Assembly: GCA_016937175.1 (NCBI GenBank)
Contig: JAFGWL010000056.1
Span: forward strand, 230,845 to 266,457
DNA length: 35,613 nt
Origin: Candidatus Mcinerneyibacteriota bacterium
GTDB taxonomy: Bacteria; Macinerneyibacteriota; Macinerneyibacteria; Macinerneyibacteriales; DSCS01
Direction of reading: 5' to 3'
This document shows positions 24,042 through 31,810 of the stretch, piece by piece. Position 1 is the first letter of the stretch, and each line of letters begins with the position of its first letter. A model generated the notes under the pieces. That model worked only from the letters and a program-made list of their open reading frames with translations, did no database searches and was not told where the DNA came from. The position numbers and the translations under genes were made by a program.

Positions 24042-25000
24042 AAGTCACCGATGTTATCCGGAAGGGAGACAGTAAGCTCCTCTCCCTGGAGATCGTCCCT
24101 CCCACCCGGGGTTATTCCCTTGACGAAGCTCTTGACCATACTGAACAGCTCATGGCCTTTCGCCCCGATTTTATCAATGTGACAACCCATCAGCCCCATG
24201 TGGTTCTTGAGGAGAAAAACGGAGAAGTCATCAGGCTCCAGAAGAGCAATAAATGCGGGACCGTAGGTGTCTGTTCGGCTTTAAAACACCGCCTGGGAAT
24301 CGAAGCGATCCCTCATGTGATCTGCGGCGGGAACACCCGTTTCGATATAGAGGATAAATTGATCGATCTCAATTACCTTGGTTTTGACAACCTCTTTATT
24401 GTGAGAGGCGATCCTCTCCCGGGGCATAAAACATTCATGCCTCCCCGCGAAGGGCACGAATACGCTTCCGGGTTGGTCCGACAGGCCCGTAACCTCAATG
24501 AAGGGCTGTACACTTCGATCCAGGAAAAAGGTGTCCCCACCGATTTCTGTATTGGAGTCGCCGGGTATCCGGAAAAACATTATGAATCGTTCAACCGGAA
24601 CAAAGACCTGGATCATCTGTCTGAAAAGATCGAAGCAGGGGCCCACTTTGTCATCACGCAGATGCTCTTCAGTGCAACTTTCTACATATCTTTCGTCGAC
24701 GAACTGCTGAAAAGAGGACTTCAGATCCCTGTCATTCCGGGAATCAAACCGGTGACCCGTTTACAATCTCTGAAAAGGATCCCGGGAACCTTTCATATCG
24801 AGATCCCCCAGAGACTTGTCTCTTCACTGGAAGCAGCACGCACACCGGCAGAAGAAGCCAAAGCCGGGACAGAATACATGGCCCGTCTGATCCGGGACCT
24901 GTTGGATGCCGGGGCGCCCGGTATCCATATCTTCACCATGGGCAGCGGAAAAAGCACACAGAGGCTTCTGGAGACAGCCTTTGGGAAAGGCGGGATCTGA
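24038..25000 (+). CDS. metF: 5,10-methylenetetrahydrofolate reductase
   Basis: The 320-residue TIM-barrel flavoprotein has MetF signatures: LLSLEIVPPTRG (the FAD/folate Glu), AIPHVICGG (cf. the H-L-T-C motif), VRGDPLPG (R-G-D-P), IGVAGYPEKH, FVITQMLF and a C-terminal GIHIFTMGS. It makes 5-methyl-THF from methylene-THF, the methyl donor for MetH encoded one nucleotide downstream. The VTTHQ segment differs from the common VTYGA, a variant seen in some anaerobes (inference). The reductant is unknown, since it may use NADH or ferredoxin. The ATG follows GGGAGG and overlaps the previous stop. Confidence 0.95.
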   Translation: MKVTDVIRKGDSKLLSLEIVPPTRGYSLDEALDHTEQLMAFRPDFINVTTHQPHVVLEEKNGEVIRLQKSNKCGTVGVCSALKHRLGIEAIPHVICGGNTRFDIEDKLIDLNYLGFDNLFIVRGDPLPGHKTFMPPREGHEYASGLVRQARNLNEGLYTSIQEKGVPTDFCIGVAGYPEKHYESFNRNKDLDHLSEKIEAGAHFVITQMLFSATFYISFVDELLKRGLQIPVIPGIKPVTRLQSLKRIPGTFHIEIPQRLVSSLEAARTPAEEAKAGTEYMARLIRDLLDAGAPGIHIFTMGSGKSTQRLLETAFGKGGI

Positions 25001-25001
25001 C

Positions 25002-28000
25002 ATGAAGGCCTTACTGAAAGACCTGCTTTTGAATAAGACCCTGTTGGGGGACGGTGCCATGGGTACCTCGATCCAGGCCTGGTTAAACGGAGAAAACCAA
25101 AAAGGTTCCAATGAACTCCTGAATATCACAGCGCCAGACTTGATCCGCGGGATTCACAGGGATTTTCTCCTGGCCGGAAGCGATATTATCGAAACGAACA
25201 CTTTCGGCGCTTCAGCCCTCTCTCTCAGAGATTACGGTTTGGAAGAACGCACTTTTGAAATCAATCAAGCCGCCGCTTTTTTAGCCCGTAAGTGCGCGGA
25301 TACAGAATCGACTGTTTCCAAACCCCGTTTTGTGGCCGGATCTATCGGCCCTACGGGTTACCTTCCTTCTCTGGGACAGGTCTCTTTTGATACCCTTTAT
25401 GAAAGCTATAAAACCCAGTGCAGAGGCCTAATTCAGGGAGGAATCGACTATTTCCTGATCGAAACGTGTCAGGATCTGCTTCAGGTCAAGGTGGCTCTCA
25501 TCGCCGCCCGGGATGCTGCTCTGGAAAACGGAAAAAAGATCCCTGCTGCTGTCTCCCTTTCCCTTGAGAAGGGACGCCTGATCACCGGTTCTGATATCAA
25601 AACCATCGTGACCGTCCTGGAGCCTTTCGACCTGCTCTATCTCGGGTTCAACTGCGGTAATGGATTCGAAGGCCTTGAAGAGGCCCTATCCTCTTTAGGC
25701 CGATATTCTCCCTACCCGTTGGCCCTTATGCCCAATGCCGGCTTCCCTGAAGTGAAAAACGGCCATCTCTTTTATTCCATGACACCGGAAGAATATAGCA
25801 GCGAAATAATACGGCTCATGGAGATCATCCCGCTCTCGCTTGTTGGCGGATGCTGCGGGACCACTCCGGCTCATATTCAAGCCTTAAAAAAAGACCTTGA
25901 CCATTACCCTCTGAAGCTCCGGAAAAAACCGCTAAAAGAGGCCCGTCTGGCCTCTCTCTTCAAAGCTGTCGACATCAAGACATCCCGCCCCCCCTTTCTT
26001 ATAGGAGAGCGCTCCAACACTCAGGGGAGCAAAAGATTTAAAGAGCTTTTGCTGAAAGATGATTTCGACTCTATGATCGTTACAGCTTTGGAGCAGGAAA
26101 GATCAGGAGCCGCCGCATTGGATCTCTGCTGCGTTATCCCCGGACGCGATGAGGTAAGGGATCTTTCGCGCTTTGTCGAAGAGCTTAACCGGCAGGCCGG
26201 GACACCTCTTTGTCTTGACACGGTCAACACCGAAGCTTTGGAAGAAGCCCTGAAAAGGGTAAGCGGGAAACCCCTTATCAATTCAGTACATTTGAAGGAT
26301 AAGGCGCAGGCCGAGAAGATCTTCACTCTGGCAAGAAGGTTCGGCGCGTCCCTGATCTGCCTGGCCATGGATCAACAAGGGATGGCTCTCACTTCACAGG
26401 ACAAGATCGAAAAGTCAGAGAAGATCTATTCTCTGGCTGTCGATGAATATGGATTAGCGCCCGAAGACCTTTTCTTCGATATGCTGACCTTCACCATCGC
26501 TTCAGATACGGAGCTCAATTCAGCCTATGAGACACTAACAGCTCTGAAGGAGTTTAAAAAACGTCATCCGCGGACGAATACGATCCTGGGAGTCAGCAAC
26601 GTCTCCCACGGGCTCAAACCGTTCCCACGAAAAATCCTCAACTCACTTTTTCTCCAGTCAGCAGTGGAACATGGCCTTGATGCCTCCCTTGTCCACGCCG
26701 GAAACCTTACGCCTCTTCATCACTTCCCTGAAAAACTTATCACTTTGGGTCGGACTCTCCTTCTCTCTCCGCAGCCTGGCTCTGAACGTTTAACCGATTT
26801 TCTTCGACTATGTGACACGGCAACGGGAGCACTAGAACAAAATAAATCCTCTAAGAAAGAAAAACTCACTCTTTTTCAGGCCATCATCGACGGCCGTAAA
26901 GAGGAATCCCTGGACTTGGTTCAAAAAGAACTCAAGACGAAGAAAGCAGAAAATATTATCGAAGAGGTTATCATCCCGGCTATGGAAGAAGTAGGACGCC
27001 TCTTTGAATCCAATCAACTGCAGCTCCCTTTCGTCCTTCGTTCTTCTGAGACCGCGAAAAAGGCTCTGGACCTTCTTTCTGCCCATTTATCAGAACGAAA
27101 ACATAAGGGGACGATTCTTCTGGCCACTGTTTACGGCGATGTCCACGATATCGGCAAAAACTTAAGTGCCATTATCTTCCGCAATCACGGTTATCGTGTC
27201 GTTGATATCGGGGTCGACCGGTCGGCAGAAGAGATCATTGATGCCGTGAAGACCCATGAGCCTGATGCGGTGGGCCTGAGCGGACTTTTGGCCAATTCAG
27301 CGATTTATTTCGGAACGGTTTTATCCCTCTTTGCAAAAAACGACTTGACCTTGCCGGTTCTCTGCGGAGGAGCAGCCCTGACCAGGGATTTTACAGAAAA
27401 CCATCTGGCCCCTCTCTATAACGGGGGCGTCTATAAAGCTGATGATGCTTTCGATGCTATCCGGTTTTTAAGACAACACCCTCTTCCTCAAACGACGAAA
27501 TCGTGTGAGGTATCCTGCGCTGAAAAAAATGAACGGGGGAAAACCTTAAACCAAAGGATGGGTTCAGAAAGAGTTAACCAGGTCCACTATCCGGTCGAGG
27601 CGATTCTTCCCTTCCTGAATAATAGCAGGCTTTTCAAAATCCGCTGGGGAGGACTTGATCCCGATACGGGAAACGAGGAGTTAACCCGCCTTCTGCAAAA
27701 AGAAGGACTCTACCAAAGCATCAAAGGCGTATTCAGCTCTTATCCCTGCTTACGGGACAGGGAGAGCCTTACCCTTTTTGACTCAGAAGGAAAGCCTGTC
27801 ACCACATTCCGTTTTCCCAGGGACACAAGCGGTGAGAATCGATGCATCACCGACTTTTTCCGGGAAGAAGGAGACCATATCACTCTCTTTCTTGTCACAG
27901 CCGGTCCGGAAATCGCCCGTGAAGAAGCCCGCCTTCTGGAAAAGGATTCTTACTATGATTATTACCTCTTACATGGATTGGGAACGGAACTGGCCGAAGC

Positions 28001-28250
28001 CGCCGCCGCCTGCCTGAACGACGAGTTAAAAAAGAAAGAGGGCCCATCCTTACGTTTCGGTTTCGGCTATCCCGCCTGCCCCGATCTGAAATACCAGGAG
28101 ACGATCTGTCGGCTGCTGCAAGCCGGATCTATCGGGGTCTCCGTGACGCCCTCCTTTCAGCTTATCCCCGAGCTAAGCACCGGAGGATTTATGATCCACA
28201 ATGAAAAAGCCTTTTATTTTCCGATGAAGGACAAAGGAGGATTACAATGA
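25002..28250 (+). CDS. metH: Cobalamin-dependent methionine synthase
   Basis: The 1082-residue protein has all four MetH modules in order. The homocysteine-binding barrel (about 1-320) has zinc ligands Cys218 (FNCGNG) and Cys284/285 (GGCCGTT). The folate-binding domain (about 330-600) follows. The cobalamin-binding domain (about 620-840) has GDVHDIGKN, where His715 is the lower axial ligand. The AdoMet-binding reactivation domain (about 850-1082) carries VHYPVEAILPFLNNS and GFGYPACPD. It methylates homocysteine with 5-methyl-THF. Cobalamin dependence is explicit. The ATG is 1 nt after the metF stop, and the 3' end overlaps asd by 4 nt. Slightly shorter than E. coli MetH. Confidence 0.97.
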   Translation: MKALLKDLLLNKTLLGDGAMGTSIQAWLNGENQKGSNELLNITAPDLIRGIHRDFLLAGSDIIETNTFGASALSLRDYGLEERTFEINQAAAFLARKCADTESTVSKPRFVAGSIGPTGYLPSLGQVSFDTLYESYKTQCRGLIQGGIDYFLIETCQDLLQVKVALIAARDAALENGKKIPAAVSLSLEKGRLITGSDIKTIVTVLEPFDLLYLGFNCGNGFEGLEEALSSLGRYSPYPLALMPNAGFPEVKNGHLFYSMTPEEYSSEIIRLMEIIPLSLVGGCCGTTPAHIQALKKDLDHYPLKLRKKPLKEARLASLFKAVDIKTSRPPFLIGERSNTQGSKRFKELLLKDDFDSMIVTALEQERSGAAALDLCCVIPGRDEVRDLSRFVEELNRQAGTPLCLDTVNTEALEEALKRVSGKPLINSVHLKDKAQAEKIFTLARRFGASLICLAMDQQGMALTSQDKIEKSEKIYSLAVDEYGLAPEDLFFDMLTFTIASDTELNSAYETLTALKEFKKRHPRTNTILGVSNVSHGLKPFPRKILNSLFLQSAVEHGLDASLVHAGNLTPLHHFPEKLITLGRTLLLSPQPGSERLTDFLRLCDTATGALEQNKSSKKEKLTLFQAIIDGRKEESLDLVQKELKTKKAENIIEEVIIPAMEEVGRLFESNQLQLPFVLRSSETAKKALDLLSAHLSERKHKGTILLATVYGDVHDIGKNLSAIIFRNHGYRVVDIGVDRSAEEIIDAVKTHEPDAVGLSGLLANSAIYFGTVLSLFAKNDLTLPVLCGGAALTRDFTENHLAPLYNGGVYKADDAFDAIRFLRQHPLPQTTKSCEVSCAEKNERGKTLNQRMGSERVNQVHYPVEAILPFLNNSRLFKIRWGGLDPDTGNEELTRLLQKEGLYQSIKGVFSSYPCLRDRESLTLFDSEGKPVTTFRFPRDTSGENRCITDFFREEGDHITLFLVTAGPEIAREEARLLEKDSYYDYYLLHGLGTELAEAAAACLNDELKKKEGPSLRFGFGYPACPDLKYQETICRLLQAGSIGVSVTPSFQLIPELSTGGFMIHNEKAFYFPMKDKGGLQ

Positions 28251-29269
28251 AGATCGATGCCGCTCTCCTGGGAGCCACAGGGGCTGTCGGGCAGAAATTT
28301 ATCCAACTTCTCCGGGGACATCCCTTGTTCAGGCTTACAGAACTCTTTGCTTCCGAACGCTCGGCGGGTAAATCTTACGGCGAAGCAGTGACCTGGAAAC
28401 TCTCTGCCCCTCCGGATCCTGCCATCGAAGCTCTTCCTGTTTTCTCCTGCGATCAGGAGCCCCGGGCCAGGCTTGTCTTCTCCGCCCTTGATGCCTCGGC
28501 TGCCGGGCCCATAGAAAGCCGCCTTGTGAGCCTGGGACATCTTGTCATCTCCAACGCGAGAAACCACCGGATGGATAGCGATGTCCCCATCATGATCCCC
28601 GAGATAAACGGATCTCTTCTGAACAAGGTTTCTCCAAACAAGGGCGCTCTGATCACAAACCCCAACTGTTCCACAGCAGGGCTGGCGCTCTCCCTCTTTC
28701 CTCTCCACCGTGCTTTCATCCTTCAGTCCGTTCATACAGTGACAATGCAGGCCTTTTCAGGCGCAGGATATCCGGGCCTCTCTGCCTGGGATATCGTAGG
28801 CAACGTCATCCCCTTCATCGACGGGGAAGAAGAGAAGATCGAACAGGAGCTTCCCAAGATCTTCGGCCGTTATAACGGAAAGAGCTTCAGACCGGCTCCC
28901 ATTTCTGTCACGGCCTCCTGTAACCGTGTCCCGGTCCGTGAAGGCCATCTCCTCGATGTCCGGGCATCTTTTGAAAAGCCTTTCACTCTGGAAAAAATAC
29001 GGGAGGAGTGGGCTCTGTTCCGCTCTGAAGCGCCTTATCTCACTCTCCCTTCATCTCCCGGATCTCCGGTTATATACATCCCTACAGCGGATATGCCCCA
29101 ACCCTCTCTTTTTCATGAGAAGAACAGTATGAGTGTCTATACAGGACGCCTGAAGGCCCTCTCAGAAAAAGAGATCTGTTTTAAGGCTCTTGTCCACAAC
29201 ACAGTCAGGGGAGCAGCAGGAAACGCACTCCTAATAGCTGAGAGAGCGGCCTTAATCGGCCTACTTTGA
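28247..29269 (+). CDS. asd: Aspartate-semialdehyde dehydrogenase (archaeal/yeast type)
   Basis: The 340-residue protein has an NADP-binding GATGAVGQ (9-16), the catalytic Cys141 in NPNCSTAG, TMQAFSGAGYPG (about 166-177) and His234 in CNRVPVREGH. These last blocks mark the archaeal/yeast-type ASADH branch rather than the E. coli type. It reduces aspartyl phosphate to aspartate semialdehyde, the substrate for the DUF39 protein three genes upstream. Start overlaps the metH stop by 4 nt. As the last gene it completes the pathway; a short T run follows the stop but no convincing terminator. Confidence 0.95.
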   Translation: MKIDAALLGATGAVGQKFIQLLRGHPLFRLTELFASERSAGKSYGEAVTWKLSAPPDPAIEALPVFSCDQEPRARLVFSALDASAAGPIESRLVSLGHLVISNARNHRMDSDVPIMIPEINGSLLNKVSPNKGALITNPNCSTAGLALSLFPLHRAFILQSVHTVTMQAFSGAGYPGLSAWDIVGNVIPFIDGEEEKIEQELPKIFGRYNGKSFRPAPISVTASCNRVPVREGHLLDVRASFEKPFTLEKIREEWALFRSEAPYLTLPSSPGSPVIYIPTADMPQPSLFHEKNSMSVYTGRLKALSEKEICFKALVHNTVRGAAGNALLIAERAALIGLL

Positions 29270-29278
29270 TCTTTTTCC

Positions 29279-29306
29279 TTGACAGCTCTTTTTATGCAGT
29301 TACTAT
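29279..29306 (+). promoter_or_regulatory. Promoter of trpB
   Basis: TTGACA (29279-29284), 16-bp spacer, TACTAT (29301-29306). The -10 element lies inside the first operator, so a bound repressor would block it. Confidence 0.6.
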
Positions 29307-29334
29307 TCATAGAAACGTTACTATAAATAGTAAC
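29299..29334 (+). promoter_or_regulatory. Tandem operators, probably for TrpR
   Basis: Two 18-bp inverted repeats abut exactly. Operator 2 (29317-29334) is perfect: GTTACTAT-AA-ATAGTAAC. Operator 1 (29299-29316) is GTTACTAT-TC-ATAGAAAC with one mismatch. The half-sites keep the ACTA/TAGT core of the E. coli trp operator but are 2 bp closer together. They cover the -10 box and start region of trpB, and trpR lies downstream, so TrpR is the likely ligand (inference). Confidence 0.65.
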
Positions 29335-29350
29335 ACTGAAAGGAGCTTAT

Positions 29351-30550
29351 ATGAAGCCACAGACGATGCCTGATATCCGGGGGTATTTCGGAGAGTATGG
29401 AGGAGCCTACCTTCCCGAGGTACTCCAGGGGATCATGGCAGAGATCACGGAAGCCTATGAGGAGTGCCGTCGCGATCCCGGTTTTCAACAGGAGCTGAGC
29501 CAGGCCCTCACTCACTATGTAGGACGGCCCTCCCCTCTTTATTTTGCCTCTAACTTGTCCCAAGGGTGCTCAGCGGCCAGGATCTATCTGAAGCGGGAAG
29601 ACTTGAATCACACCGGGGCTCATAAGATCAATCACTGCCTGGGGGAGGCCCTTTTAGCCCGCCGCATGGGTAAAAAGAAGCTCATCGCTGAGACCGGCGC
29701 CGGCCAGCATGGAGTGGCTCTGGCCACGGCTGCAGCTTTGACAGGCATGGAATGTGATATCTATATGGGCCAGATCGACATTGAAAAAGAGCACCCCAAC
29801 GTCTCCCGCATGAAGATCCTGGGAGCCCATGTCATCCCTGTGACTACCAATACACAAAGCCTCAAAGATGCTGTTGATGCAGCCTTCGAAGCTTATCTGA
29901 AAGACCCGGTGAACCAATTCTATGCCATCGGATCTGTTGTGGGCCCTCATCCCTTTCCCCGGATGGTACGCGATTTTCAGTCCGTAGTCGGGCGCGAAGC
30001 CAAAGAACAATTTTTTGCGATGACAGGCCGTCTCCCTGACAGTGTCATCGCCTGTGTCGGAGGAGGGTCCAACGCCATGGGCATCTTCAGCGCCTTTCTG
30101 GATGAACCGTCTGTATCCCTCATCGGAGTGGAGCCTTCAGGACGCGGGTTCAAGGACGGGGATCATGCAGCGACGCTCACAAAAGGGCGCCCGGGCATCC
30201 TCCACGGGTTCCGCTCCTATCTCCTTCAGGATGATGCCGGCGAACCTCTTCCCGTCTATTCTGTCGCCAGCGGGCTGGATTATCCGGGTGTGGGCCCTGA
30301 ACACAGCTACCTCAAGGACATGGGGCGGGCGGCTTATAAGACGATCTCCGATGAAGAAGCGATCGACGCCTTCTTCATACTCTCCAGGGCAGAAGGGATC
30401 ATTCCGGCCATCGAATCGGCACACGCGGTAGCCTACGCCATGAAGCGCGCACGCGAAAACCCCGGAGAATCCATCCTGGTCAACCTGTCAGGCCGCGGAG
30501 ATAAAGACGTCGATTTTGTACTGGAGCATTACAAAAGGGATGATTTCTGA
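29351..30550 (+). CDS. trpB: Tryptophan synthase beta chain (TrpB1)
   Basis: The 399-residue protein is a standard TrpB1: Lys92 in [10 protein letters not shown] (PLP), Glu114 in [20 protein letters not shown] (phosphate loop) and the C-terminal LSGRGDKD. It condenses indole and serine to tryptophan. Unusually, no trpA or other trp gene is next to it: only trpR follows. That suggests indole salvage, or a trpA elsewhere. TrpB1 normally works with TrpA; the alternative TrpB2 type is excluded by its sequence. It is controlled by a promoter with two operators. Confidence 0.97.
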   Translation: MKPQTMPDIRGYFGEYGGAYLPEVLQGIMAEITEAYEECRRDPGFQQELSQALTHYVGRPSPLYFASNLSQGCSAARIYLKREDLNHTGAHKINHCLGEALLARRMGKKKLIAETGAGQHGVALATAAALTGMECDIYMGQIDIEKEHPNVSRMKILGAHVIPVTTNTQSLKDAVDAAFEAYLKDPVNQFYAIGSVVGPHPFPRMVRDFQSVVGREAKEQFFAMTGRLPDSVIACVGGGSNAMGIFSAFLDEPSVSLIGVEPSGRGFKDGDHAATLTKGRPGILHGFRSYLLQDDAGEPLPVYSVASGLDYPGVGPEHSYLKDMGRAAYKTISDEEAIDAFFILSRAEGIIPAIESAHAVAYAMKRARENPGESILVNLSGRGDKDVDFVLEHYKRDDF

Positions 30551-30569
30551 AGAGATGAGTGTTCGCTGT

Positions 30570-30598
30570 TTGACAAATCCCCTGTTCTTTACTAAAAT
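30570..30598 (+). promoter_or_regulatory. Promoter of trpR
   Basis: TTGACA (30570-30575), 17-bp spacer, TAAAAT (30593-30598), just after the trpB stop. A start at about 30605 would leave only a ~16-nt 5' UTR. Confidence 0.6.
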
Positions 30599-30619
30599 AA
30601 GAGATGTAAAGGACAGGGG
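30579..30619 (+). repeat. 14-bp inverted repeat covering the trpR promoter and ribosome-binding site
   Basis: CCCCTGTTCTTTAC (30579-30592) pairs with GTAAAGGACAGGGG (30606-30619); in RNA all 14 pairs form (one G-U), around a 13-nt loop. The left arm lies entirely within the 30576-30592 promoter spacer, the loop holds the -10 box, and the right arm contains the trpR ribosome-binding site. RNA started at the trpB promoter could fold and hide the site, whereas RNA from the trpR promoter lacks the left arm. This is a structural reading, not proven. Confidence 0.6.
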
Positions 30620-30620
30620 T

Positions 30621-30899
30621 ATGAAAATATATCGACTGAATGAAATCGCCCGGACGCTTGCTTCCATTGAAGACCCTCAGGTCATCGAGGATTTTATGAA
30701 CTCCATTCTTACGGAGAAAGAGGTCTTTGACATCTCCTCCCGGTGGGAACTGGTGAAATATCTGGATGAAGGTGTCTCACAACGGACTATCGCCTCTGAA
30801 CTGGGCTTAAGCCTCTGCAAAATCACCCGGGGTTCAAAAGAACTTCATAAGAACCACTCTGCTTTCAAAAAAGTACTGGACGCTTTCAAGAAACTTTAA
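30621..30899 (+). CDS. trpR: Trp operon repressor TrpR
   Basis: The 92-residue all-helical protein has the TrpR helix-turn-helix in VSQRTIASELGLSLCKITRGSKELHK (about 52-77), preceded by the dimer helices (FMNSILTEKEVFDISSRWEL). TrpR binds DNA when loaded with tryptophan. The start at 30621 follows AAAGGA; a longer in-frame ATG is inside trpB's tail and lacks support. It ends on a TAA that overlaps the stop of the convergent RibD-C-like gene. TrpR is best known from gammaproteobacteria and chlamydiae, so its presence here is notable and may reflect transfer. Confidence 0.93.
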   Translation: MKIYRLNEIARTLASIEDPQVIEDFMNSILTEKEVFDISSRWELVKYLDEGVSQRTIASELGLSLCKITRGSKELHKNHSAFKKVLDAFKKL

Positions 30900-31639
30900 T
30901 GTCTCACCCGGTAACGTAATACAAGCACATCTCCCTCCGCTTCGACACCGATCTTTTCCAGAGAGACAGGCCACTCTCCGGGTTTTAACTCAGGAGAATC
31001 AAAAAGAGAAGGGGTCTTAAAGCCTCCTATGATGACAGGATTCATTCGTATATTGATCTCATCGATGAGCCCCAAGCGCATGAGGGCCCCGGAGAGCCTT
31101 CCCCCCGAAGAGGTCGCCACACAGGTGACCCCTAACCGGACTCTGATCTTTTGAAGCATCGTCATAAGGTCTACAGGCCCCGGCCCGCTTACCATGTAAG
31201 GGGTTTTGTTTTGACGCAAAAAATAGAGGTACTCCGGGGGTGCCTGATAAGATGTCAGGTGAAGCAGAGGGCGGGAGGGCTCCCCTTTGTATCCGTTTCT
31301 AAACCGGCCCAGGCCGTCGACGATCCCAAGCCAGCTCTCCCTTTTTGGGTCTTCGACCACTTCAGCGGGAAGATAGTCATCATACAATTCCCCGGGGGGC
31401 CCTTGAAAAGAAGGCAGCTCTCGTAAAGGCTCCCCCTGACGGACCACCATGTGGCTCCCCTCCATCCAGAATTGAGGATGATAAATGTCTTCTATCTTCT
31501 GTTCGAATCGTACCCACTCTTCAGGCGATCCCAGGACTTTATAACGCTCGTCCATATCAAACATGGTCTTGTCGGGTTCCAGGGTGATCCGTCCATCCAC
31601 TGAAGCTGTCACATAAAGGACTACAAAGGGCCGTATCAT
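30896..31639 (-). CDS. RibD C-terminal / dihydrofolate-reductase-like protein
   Basis: The protein begins MIRPFVVLYVTASVDGRITL, the first strand of the RibD_C reductase fold, and contains PYMVSGPGPVDLMTML (nucleotide site) with GVTCVATSSGGRLSGALMRLGLIDEINIRMNPVIIGG (typical of bifunctional RibD C-termini). Standalone RibD_C proteins are reductases of pteridine or pyrimidine-like substrates; substrate unknown here. A ~55-residue insert after the first helix region is unusual. The ATG at 31639 follows AGAGGAG. It is convergent with trpR. Confidence 0.85.
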   Translation of the reverse strand: MIRPFVVLYVTASVDGRITLEPDKTMFDMDERYKVLGSPEEWVRFEQKIEDIYHPQFWMEGSHMVVRQGEPLRELPSFQGPPGELYDDYLPAEVVEDPKRESWLGIVDGLGRFRNGYKGEPSRPLLHLTSYQAPPEYLYFLRQNKTPYMVSGPGPVDLMTMLQKIRVRLGVTCVATSSGGRLSGALMRLGLIDEINIRMNPVIIGGFKTPSLFDSPELKPGEWPVSLEKIGVEAEGDVLVLRYRVRH

Positions 31640-31650
31640 AGACTCTCCTC

Positions 31651-31758
31651 TCATTTCATCGCCTGTTGGCGTAAATCCCGGGGCATCTTCTCTATAACAG
31701 AGCGGAACACCCCAAGGGCAACTCCTTCTTCGCAGAATGATTCTATTTCAGGGTTCAT
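31651..31758 (-). CDS. Possible small ORF ahead of the RibD-C-like gene
   Basis: A 35-codon ORF (MNPEIESFCEEGVALGVFRS and so on) ends 11 nt before the RibD-C-like ATG, in the gap after the Ntn hydrolase gene. It has a coding-like composition, with Arg/Glu-rich helix patterns at its end, but no clear ribosome-binding site. It may be a real small protein, a leader ORF or the end of a decayed gene. Confidence 0.25.
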   Translation of the reverse strand: MNPEIESFCEEGVALGVFRSVIEKMPRDLRQQAMK

Positions 31759-31771
31759 CAAGACTTTTGGT

Positions 31772-31800
31772 GCCCCCACCGGCAGACAGCCGACGGGGGC
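31772..31800 (-). terminator. G+C-rich hairpin after the Ntn hydrolase gene
   Basis: GCCCCCGTCGGC pairs with GCCGGTGGGGGC on the minus strand (12 bp with two G-U) around a 5-nt loop, 10 nt after the gene's stop. There is no T tract, so it may be an atypical terminator or a 3'-end stabiliser. Confidence 0.4.
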
Positions 31801-31810
31801 TCTGAGGGGG

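Noticed and set aside
29240-29278. Terminator at the end of the asd operon
   Set aside because: GGCC-TTAATC-GGCC gives only a 4-bp stem separated from the T run by 9 nt, too weak to claim.
30579-30619. Intrinsic terminator between trpB and trpR
   Set aside because: The stem is stable but is followed by TATGAAAATA rather than a T tract, and its right arm is the trpR ribosome-binding region.
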